A DNA stretch of 64,000 nucleotides, taken from contig NC_091967.1 of the NCBI RefSeq assembly GCF_036711975.1, positions 22,196,001 to 22,260,000 of the forward strand. The letters are read 5' to 3'. Shown here one piece after another: positions 58,028 to 64,000 of the stretch. A program made the position numbers and the translations under genes. Each line of letters opens with the position of its first letter. Position 1 is the stretch's first letter. This DNA comes from Onthophagus taurus (taxonomy: Eukaryota > Arthropoda > Insecta > Coleoptera > Scarabaeidae). The notes under the pieces were generated by a model. The model saw nothing but the letters and a program-made list of their open reading frames with translations, was not told the DNA's origin and made no database searches.

Positions 58028-61000
58028 GTTTTGAATGACTCATTCGTAAACAGCAGACAATTAGACTCTAGCAACAATTCGCCTACCACAAATTCATTTC
58101 TACTATCGAAACAGAAACAAATAAATACAACCCTTGATCAGATTACGTACTTAAAGGAAGAAGAACTGCTACAAATACTAAAAGACCTGAAAAAACCGAC
58201 TACAATGGATTCTATATGGATTATCAACAAAACTCTTAATAGAAGTAATAACTTTTGTTTGTAAACTTTTAACAGACGTTTTCAATAAATATATAAAAGA
58301 AGAAAATTTTCCAGAAGATCTAAAATACGGGTGAATAATACCAATCTGGAGAGCCCAACGACCTGAATAACCACCGTCCAATCTTTGTCCTAATAATGTC
58401 AAAAATTTTGGAAATTGTTATAAAGAAGAGCTTACTTAAATATTTGACTTATGAAAGCTTATTAACGACTTACCAACACGGTTATCAACCAGGTAAATCC
58501 ACAAACACGGCACTACTTAATGTATTACAAGTTATCATAAGATCATAAGGCTTCTAACCTTGTAACTCATGACATTCTTACTAAGAAATTGAGCAAATAC
58601 AGATTAAGAGATAAGGCCTTTAACCTGTTAGTTTCATATCTGGATAAGCGACAACAACAAAGTCACTGGAAACGTGAAATATCGGACTGGAAGAGAGTCG
58701 AAACAGGAGTTCCGCAAGTTTCAGTTCTTGGACCGATTCTCTTTTTTGATCTACTTAAACGATCTGCCGAATTTTGTAGCATCGGATTCACTCTGTCTTT
58801 ATGCGGACGATACTTCCTTCATAAACGTGGAAAATGATATTGAAAGAATTGAGGAAAAAACTAGTACAACAGTGTTAAAGGCAGAAAACCAAGTTACTCA
58901 CATTTTATACGAAAACCAATAATCACGTTTCAAATCAAACGACTATGTTTCTTGGCGTGGTGTTTACGGAAACTTTGAGTTTGTCGGAGCTTAAAAAGAT
59001 ATTAGCAACCTAAAAAAAGTTTTCAAATAACAAAAGCAAGCGATAAGAACGCTAGTAGTCTAAAACAACATCACAGTAATTGTAGAGGTCATTTTACAAC
59101 TCTAAAAACACCGACATTACCATCTTTATATATACTTACGTGTCTAGACTATATACACAAAAATAGGTATTTACTAACCATAATTGCAGAGTCTTACATA
59201 CTGTTACCCCTACTGCACCAGACAAGGGGATAACATCAAACTTCCATATCACAGAATAACAAAATCACAAAAAATTTTTTACTATATATCTATAAAGTTA
59301 TACAATGAATTATCACCCCATTTCAAAACATTGAATATGAATAGTTTTAAGAGACAGGTCAAGAGTCTGCTCTTAGAAAAGGAATTCTACTCCATAGATG
59401 AATGTATTGCAGCAATGAACAAACTAATGAATACCTGTTTTCTTTATTGTCATTATTACAACTCTTATTTGACGAGAATATTGTACATTTTGATGCTTAT
59501 TCAATAAAATTATTGTTATTATTATAGCAGATCCAGCGCATCCCTCACTCTCGCAAATCACTCATTCATTGCACTCATTCACAATACCGGCCCTAAGCCC
59601 GGGACACTCCATTTTATCATTTTCTTTACCGCGCTGAATGCGTTTTCCAAAGCCTGAACCGTACCCCTCCCTTTCTTAAACCCGAACTGACCCTCATCCA
59701 ACCTACTCTTTCTTTCCATATATGTTAGAAATCTTTCAGTTACCACTCAGTCCAAAACTTACTCGGCAGCGGAAGCCAGGCATATCGGTCTGACCCCACC
59801 ATTCGATTTCGGCAACCATACCATTCAAAACTATTTCATCCGAAAACCACCCTTTTCTCAAACATCCATCAATCACCTTCCTCCTTTCTTTCTTACTCCT
59901 CTTTCTATACTTCCCTCGTAATCTTCACCTCAATCGCCTTTATTCCATTGCATCCAGGTGTCTTCCTTTCAGCCATCCCCGATAATAATAATAATAATCC
60001 AACTCCTTAATAATCTCATCCAACTGCTTTTTCCTAACTTTTTCCACCATCCTACCTCTATCATTCCTATATCTCTCTATCTATCATTTGACATTGCCGC
60101 TAATCCGCCCTTGTACCTCTGTATCATCCTCACTCTTATCCTTTGGAAAATGCTTCTGAAATGAATCTTTTAATGTCTCCTCCCTAATGTGTTCTTAAAG
60201 CCCCATCTCCACTTGCCAGAATCACTTTCTTTCTCCTCATTCCACTCACTCTCCACACTTGTTGCCATTCTTTATCTCTCACCCAACCGCTCTATTCACT
60301 GTCTTTTCGCCTTAATAATTTTCCGTTTATACTGTAGCCTCGCCTCTACATAGTGCTGTTTCATCCTAACCACACTCTGTTCCATAGCCCTCCTATTTTA
60401 ATATTGTCTCCTCACACGCTTTAACTGCCTTTTTTTCTCCTATAGCTCCTGCGCCATTTCTTTAACACTTCCTCGCATACACAGCTTATCCCTTCACTCC
60501 AGCTTTGTATTTTCTCCTCTCCTCTAACATCTGCCTGGAAACCTAATCTCCTCATATATACCTGTAATACCCCATTAAAAAATTTTCAATCTACTCTTGT
60601 ATAATCATACATACCCATTCCCGTTTCCATGCTCTCCTCCCTACCATACTTAACGTCGGGTCATCCAGCACATTGAAATAAAAGTTTTTACCGCCGTGAT
60701 GTCAATCCAGCTTGATCCATTCTCTGAATAAAATGTGGACTCATTTCCGTCTTGGTTAAGTACCACCCACTTCATAATTTCCCCCTGCTATTCGTCATCT
60801 AATCTCCTTACGCTGGACGTCGTGCGTTAAAATCTCCTGACATGATCGTCCACGACGCTTGTCTAAAACCTTTGGAAACCCTATGCAGCGTTCTTTGGAG
60901 ATCTTCTGACGGACTCGCATACACGCATTCTAGTCCAACACAATCCAATCCCGCAGTCATGCTCACTCACGCCGAAAAGGGTATACGTATAAGCGTTGTA

Positions 61001-63717
61001 TACCCTTTTCGGCACACACATTCAACAAAACAGTCACACACTTACCGCTTCCTACTCTAATACCATCCTTCCCCTAAATATCCTCTCTCAAATATGGGTC
61101 CTCTTTCTCTTGCGACTAGTAGTGCATTAAAGGTGGCCACCCTCCCTCAACCTGTGTTAACTTGCAAATCCCTTATATCCTTTGCGTTACTCAACATACT
61201 TCCTTACTGTTCTTGATGCCTAGAGAACTAGAACTAACACTAACACTAGAACTAACGCTGTCTTAAGAGATGCACGGAACTGGAATGTTTCTACTTCTAG
61301 CACTAGGTGTAGTTTTAGTTCAATAAAAATATACAACAATCTGACGCTGAATAACAACTGAAACTGGAAATAACACTTGACCTAGAACTAGACTGTTTCG
61401 GGTTTAGCCGTTCGTCTTTGGACGCACGAGATTTAATTTACCTGTTTTGTATATACAACATTTCACAAATACTAATATTTATTAGTATTATTATTATTGC
61501 CTGTCAGCAATATTAAATGTTTGTGTCATTTAAATATTATCTTTTGAAACAACAAGCCAACAAAAGCTGGCGCTAGTGCAAAATTATAAATTGCGTTGAC
61601 TGATAGTCTGTGTGCATGCTTTGAAAGGTTAATAAAAGAAAAGAATATAATTAACTTATTTTAATCTTTCTGTTTACAATTTCATCATAAAGATTTCGTT
61701 CTTCTTTTAATTTTCTATCTGTGTTTCAATAAATTTTTTCAATTTCTCAATTTTCTTGGATCCTTTGTATTTAATCCCATCGTAATAAATATTCTTCTTG
61801 TAAAATATTAAAGTTGGGGTGTGAGTTATTTCTTTGCATAATCGTTCCTCTTCGTTGCAGTCTATCACAGCCAAACTTACATTTTCCGAGGAAAATTCAT
61901 CTGCTAATTTTTCCCATACAGAAGTCAATTTCTGCGAATGTTTACACCATGGTTCCGTGTAATGTACAAAAGTTGATACATTATTAATGTGTCGCGTAAA
62001 GTTATTCGCGTTTAAAATGACCACCTCACTATAACTCGGCTTAATCAATAAATTTAAATTTATAATAGTTAAAAACAAGAACTGCCACAACATTTTTTCG
62101 TATAAATTAAGTGTAAATAATTTTAAATGTTGTACTTGATACGGAATAAACTCGTCTACTCAATGTTTTGAACAACTTTTCATTCATGATTCTTATCTGT
62201 TATGGTTTGGTTTCAATTAAAACTAAACAGAACGTTGAAAATACTTGGGTTTTAAGTGCAAAGGTCATGATAATGAATTTATAAATTCTTGATGGACTTA
62301 TTAATACATTATAAATCTTATTTCTTTGATTATAGAATAATTTTAAAGCAAATCCAATAAAAGAACCAGTTTTAACAAAAATGAAACGGGATCAATCATT
62401 AATTTTTACAACAGTTCCCGAGGAAGGATCAGAAGAAGTATTTAACAAAACAATTCCACAAAAATCTACATCTAAATCTGTACAAAATCGACCAAAATTT
62501 TTAAATTTAAAAATGAAAACAACCGATATAAAACAACCGGAAATCAAATCGTTAGTAACAACACCGTTTCAAGGAAATACAAGTATTTGTTCAACACCTT
62601 TAAGCGAATTAAACAAAGTTCTTCATCAAAATTTAATGTCAATATGCGTTAACACTAATAAATTAGAAAAGAATTCAAAACCCGAAGAAAAAATAGATGA
62701 TTCTCTCAATTCTTTATTATCAGCAATATCCGATAACGAATTAATTCAAGAAGAAGAAAAAGAAGATTTCATCGGTTTTAAAAAATTTTCTAGTTGTAAT
62801 GATTTAACAACAACTTGTGACGATGATGAAAATAAAAATTTAAAACGTTTAAGAAAAACGATAACGGATCCAACATTCCCAGTATTTTCATTTAAAGGTT
62901 TACCAATTTCGGAATATTTACATAACGATTTAATTTGTAATGGAAATTTATACAATAATAATAATATAGAAAGTAAAAATTCTGATCTCAATAATTCCGA
63001 CGATGTTTGGAAATCGTTTCAAGACTTTGACTCATCATGTTTTGAAGAAAGTAAACAACCAATTAAAATAGTTAATCGTAACGATAACATTGAATTAAGA
63101 AAGTCTTTAACTTTACCGTTAAAGCCGGAGACGCAAATTGCGAATACATTAAGACCTAATAGTATATTAACACCTTTAATGTCGAAATTAAGTATTTTAG
63201 AAATGGAAGAAAAAGAAAAATCCGAAAATATTCAAAAAGCTAATCAGAAATCAACCTTAAAAAGAAGCTTTTCATTTTTTAATAATAATACGACAGACAT
63301 TATTGAAAACGATGATGATTTAAAACCGGTTACGTTGTTTATTTGTGGACAACAAGATATGGTTGTTTGCTTATTTTTGGACCAAGATTCGCCGATTTCT
63401 TTAAATTTAATAAATCAAATGGTATTTTTAACTTTAAAAAATTAATACAAACTTTAATAATAAGTAATCTTATGTTTTTAGTATGAAACTTGTACGGATT
63501 CTTTGGGAAAACTTGATAAACAAATTCGGCAATGTTTGGAGGCCCACCCCGGTGGATCTCAAATTGACGCAAATGATCCTTATAGTTACTTGTGTTTAAA
63601 ACGGGGTTGGGATACCGTACAAAAAATTGGAGCTTGGGATTCTTATGAATTAAGCACTGTTTCTAATATACATAGAGATTTTCTTGGGAAAAGAAATCTG
63701 ACTGAAGTAACTATAAG
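51035..63717 (+). CDS. HPS4: HPS4-like protein (BLOC-3 subunit), partial; six exons visible
   Basis: HPS4 forms BLOC-3 with HPS1, the exchange factor for Rab32/38 in lysosome-related organelle biogenesis. Exons are 51035-51265, 51320-51553, 51605-51699, 51763-51973, 62336-63421 and 63482-63717; all are GT-AG and keep frame, and the last ends at a donor, so the C-terminus is outside the window. Exons 1-4 hold the first longin-type domain: VFVYDT, RTALCGQVIGTAHCLKSIF, SPRIISLQTGKFFI, then CQRIETVLGGVLLYHNKIVA and KWLVLTNPYH. Exon 5 is a long Ser/Asn/Glu-rich linker ending KPVTLFICGQQDMVVCLFLD, and exon 6 gives TDSLGKLDKQIRQCLEAHPG and DPYSYLCLKRGWDTVQ, the C-terminal longin-type region. Intron 4 is 10,362 bp. 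Joining exons 4 and 5 rests on shared strand, matching phase and domain order. Confidence 0.7.
52092..53794 (-). mobile_element. Second DD41D mariner-type element
   Basis: The element is 1,703 bp, flanked by TA at 52090-52091 and 53795-53796. It starts CAGGGTGTCCCGCAACGATT and ends with the inverse. The arms match for about 170 bp (52092-52260 and 53635-53794), including ATAAACATAGGTCCGAAAAT, with small differences. It lies in the long intron of the HPS4-like gene, in antisense orientation. Confidence 0.9.
52449..53516 (-). pseudogene. DD41D mariner-type transposase with one in-frame stop
   Basis: From the ATG at 53516 (MAPINYSKEEMADMVYCYGL) the frame runs to 52449, 355 codons, broken only by a TAG at codon 32 (53423-53421). 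The catalytic residues are intact: Asp in NIVFTDEATF, Asp in CYFMHDGAPAHY and Asp in SPDLNPLDIWFWG, with 41 residues between the last two. The helix-turn-helix region lies on both sides of the stop. The single lesion suggests recent inactivation. Translation from a downstream start would lack most of the first DNA-binding helix set. Confidence 0.88.
53850..53990 (+). repeat. CTAG-rich repeat B, left half of copy 2
   Basis: It contains ACTAACACTAGCACTATAAC, then AAAATATACAACAATTTGGC and GCTGAATAACATCTAAAACT, then CTAGAACTATAG, where the adjacent transposon begins. The same order occurs uninterrupted at 61225-61420. Confidence 0.75.
53991..54226 (+). repeat. Array of 21-bp units, left arm
   Basis: About 11 units, most 20-21 bases long, alternate between forms starting ATTAGTC and AATAATC and usually end ATTGGC. 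The period equals about two helical turns. The open frame across the array (IKLTIIKIKMALVNIKLAIN) is a by-product of a period divisible by three. Confidence 0.85.
54355..55396 (-). pseudogene. IS630-type DDE transposase, frameshifted
   Basis: The first part (55396-54923) starts MPYLKKNAAANLRTQICALY and carries helix-turn-helix DNA-binding segments (WRNLANVLQVPKRIAYRWI, then ITLKGLSEKIREDFALNVS). The second part (54942-54355) is in another frame and holds the catalytic domain: Asp in MDETNFNLF, Asp in LVIDNAPCHS and Glu in SPYSPMFNPIEQAWSALK, with 35 residues between the last two by my count. The frames meet around 54945-54965, where the reading is off by one or two bases within a short TA-rich run. 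Otherwise the gene is intact. It could be a simple disabling indel; programmed frameshifting cannot be excluded from sequence alone. Confidence 0.8.
55501..55725 (-). repeat. Array of 21-bp units, right arm
   Basis: This is the inverted counterpart of 53991-54226. Unit ends read GCCAAT and GTCAAT, with alternating ATTAGT and ATTATT forms. Some units pair in exact order with the left arm (for example the GCTAAATTTGTTGATTAATG variant), showing that the arms share one ancestral array. Confidence 0.85.
55735..55790 (+). repeat. CTAG-rich repeat B, right half of copy 2
   Basis: It resumes the repeat after the transposon: ATAGAAACATTGGGGTTTAG then CCATGCGTCTC, matching the GGGTTTAGCCGTTCGTCT part of the 61.2-kb copy. 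Confidence 0.7.
56208..57259. mobile_element. Nonautonomous hAT element with 8-bp target duplication
   Basis: The ends are inverted repeats, TAGAGCTCGGATTTTTATGC on the left and the inverse of TAGGGCTCGGATTTTATGCA on the right. The element is flanked by a perfect 8-base duplication CTCCTTAC (56200-56207 and 57260-57267). The length is 1,052 bp. The interior is rich in ATATGCAAA-type words near both ends and has no transposase. The 8-bp duplication and terminal TAG-G pattern assign it to hAT. It interrupts the R1-like LINE, so it is younger than that insertion. Confidence 0.85.
57580..57965 (+). repeat. Dispersed repeat R, copy 3, and attached sequence
   Basis: 57580-57712 matches repeat R (GCAAGGGAAGTGTGG, AATAAGGTTTACG, a T-run with ATACGTGC, GGAGCGAGTTACAAG). 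The remainder holds a 13-base inverted pair, ACTCCATCATTTT and AAAATGATGGAGT (about 57828 and 57881). It is inserted in the linker of the CR1-like LINE. Confidence 0.6.
57987..58024. repeat. (TA)n microsatellite
   Basis: An almost pure TA run of about 38 bases lies at the right edge of the insertion in the CR1-like LINE. Confidence 0.95.
61215..61440 (+). repeat. CTAG-rich repeat B, copy 3 (uninterrupted)
   Basis: It contains CTAGAACTAACACTAACACT, AAAATATACAACAATCTGAC, GCTGAATAACAACTGAAACT, GACCTAGAACTAGACTG and TTTCGGGTTTAGCCGTTCGT in continuous order. It serves as an empty-site comparison for the transposon at 53991-55725. Confidence 0.75.
61707..62093 (-). CDS. Secreted or ER thioredoxin-fold protein with CXXS active site
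   Basis: The 128-residue protein is encoded without introns. Residues 1 to about 22 (MLWQFLFLTIINLNLLIKPS) form a signal peptide. The rest is one thioredoxin domain: FVHYTEPWCKHSQKL, LADEFSSENVSLAVIDCNEE, then THTPTLIFYKK with the cis-Pro and a final IKYKGSKK helix region. It resembles a single a-type domain of TXNDC5/PDI proteins, but the redox motif CGHC is CKHS, so the resolving Cys is Ser. Such CXXS proteins can trap or isomerise disulfides but are poor oxidases. There is no KDEL-like tail (it ends FIETQIEN). It lies inside the long intron of the HPS4-like gene on the opposite strand. It may be a retrogene. Confidence 0.8.
   Translation of the reverse strand: MLWQFLFLTIINLNLLIKPSYSEVVILNANNFTRHINNVSTFVHYTEPWCKHSQKLTSVWEKLADEFSSENVSLAVIDCNEEERLCKEITHTPTLIFYKKNIYYDGIKYKGSKKIEKLKKFIETQIEN
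62110..62335. other. Upstream of the thioredoxin-fold gene and intron end of the HPS4-like gene
   Basis: This interval holds the likely 5' flank of the minus-strand thioredoxin-fold gene and ends in the acceptor TTCTTTGATTATAG for exon 5 of the HPS4-like gene. No other element is seen. Confidence 0.5.
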
Positions 63718-64000
63718 GTAAGTACATAAACTTATTGTTTATTTTAATTAAACGTTTTTAAAATTATGTTAACATTTAACAAGAGCGTTCTTTTGTATGC
63801 AAAGAAATGCCGAATTTTCGGAGATTTTATTGTAACTTTCAAGTATATTGAATAAGTTATCTAGCTCATGAGTATGCTAAACCAAGATATTTGATTAATA
63901 AATAATAAATTTTGAAATATTAGCTGTAGAATTAAAATGGTCGATGGTACAACACATTCCTCTACAATAGTACTTTCCAAATAGTATTAAAAAGTTTCGT
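63718..64000 (+). other. Start of the next intron of the HPS4-like gene
   Basis: It begins with the donor GTAAGTAC. I found no convincing following exon before the window ends; an AG at 63968-63969 gives no HPS4-like peptide. Confidence 0.5.

Larger units (their letters stand above)
57320..59525 (+). mobile_element. CR1/Jockey-like LINE, 5'-truncated, with an insertion
   Basis: A linker (57346-57528, TYNNLKNKYSIEVDVAKKEA, then AWKLVKKECGKG-like sequence) is interrupted at about 57580-58024 by repeat R and a TA microsatellite. It resumes with YLKEEELLQILKDLKKPT near 58153. Reverse-transcriptase pieces follow: TGVPQVSVLGPILFF (about 58707; the usual PQGS is changed) and, in another frame, LYADDTSFINVENDIERIEE near 58795 with both catalytic Asp residues. 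The C-terminus ends FKRQVKSLLLEKEFYSIDEC near 59350. The 3' end is AATAAAATTATTGTTATTAT at about 59503. Frames are broken repeatedly, so it is inactive. Confidence 0.78.
55780..61200 (-). mobile_element. R1-like LINE, heavily decayed and split by insertions
   Basis: Minus-strand pieces in order from right to left are: endonuclease near 60990-60830 (GLECVYASPSEDLQRTLHRV, then SGDFNARR), a reverse-transcriptase entry near 59780 (RPICLASAAE), RLDEGQFGFKKGRGTVQALE near 59690, then the 3' part at 56177-55965 (IKTMRALKYLGIVLDSALLF) and NTVPFLLWATGTYRITPT near 55825. The motif set fits the R1/LOA group of non-LTR elements. An hAT element (56208-57259) and a CR1-like LINE (57.3-59.5 kb) interrupt it. 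The palm with the FADD motif is missing. It stands out as pyrimidine-rich on the plus strand. Confidence 0.7.

Noticed and set aside
59940..60170. Open frame after a (ATA)n run
   Set aside because: Lies within the pyrimidine-rich antisense of the R1-like LINE; no domain on this strand.
63944..64000. Possible next exon of the HPS4-like gene after an AG at 63968-63969
   Set aside because: The resulting peptide (STFQIVLKSF) does not resemble the expected continuation and the frame is cut by the window end.
1..64000. CRISPR arrays, operons, bacterial features and tRNA/rRNA genes
   Set aside because: The sequence is eukaryotic nuclear; I saw no spacer-repeat arrays, Shine-Dalgarno-led gene strings or foldable tRNA/rRNA segments.

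Overview
This is an AT-rich animal nuclear window, most likely from an insect and possibly a beetle. The evidence is spliced genes with short GT-AG introns, an insect-style multidrug transporter, an HPS4-like gene, and a dense load of insect-type transposons (DD41D mariner relatives, Tc1, CENP-B/pogo-type, Harbinger, hAT, and RTE-, Jockey-, CR1- and R1-like LINEs, plus a Penelope-like relic). The species call is inference; nothing here fixes it.

Layout. 1-33.4 kb is almost entirely transposons and repeats: a CENP-B/pogo-like element with 312-bp inverted ends (1-2719), a dispersed repeat 'A' (3.06-4.15 kb), a decayed Jockey-like LINE (6.1-7.6 kb, minus), an intact DD41D mariner-type element (9877-11823), a CR1/Jockey-like LINE (13.0-16.2 kb), a Tigger-like relic split by a second CENP-B/pogo-like copy (17.6-19.0 kb), a Harbinger relic (21.3-21.7 kb), an RTE-like LINE (22.4-23.7 kb), a broken Tc1 element (26.38-27.79 kb), two inverted copies of repeat A (28 and 30 kb) and a second RTE-like LINE (31.9-33.45 kb).

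The host genes lie to the right. A complete 13-exon ABCB full transporter (P-glycoprotein/Mdr type, 1,267 codons) occupies 34482-40491. A four-exon ankyrin-repeat membrane protein (50568 to 49657, minus) sits head to head with an HPS4-like gene (51035 to beyond 63717, plus), separated by about 470 bp containing a TATCGATA box. The HPS4-like gene appears interrupted by one intron of about 10.4 kb (51974-62335). That intron holds a second DD41D element, an IS630-type transposon whose inverted arms are arrays of 21-bp repeats, an R1-like LINE into which an hAT element and a CR1-like LINE have inserted, and a small intronless thioredoxin-fold gene on the opposite strand (62093-61707).

Between the transporter and the ankyrin gene are a Jockey-like LINE interrupted by a ZBED5-like hAT relic (40.9-43.6 kb), a 2.3-kb modular foldback structure with a CTAG-rich hairpin at its centre (44.4-46.7 kb), and a TA-flanked segment (47235-49011) that contains a Penelope-like GIY-YIG relic.

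The most unusual items are the transposon with 21-bp-array arms inside a CTAG-rich repeat (with an uninterrupted relative of its target at 61.2 kb), the foldback at 44.4-46.7 kb, and a near-perfect 133-bp palindrome at 12.4 kb. I found no gene system I would call wholly new, and all family assignments rest on motif reading without database searches.
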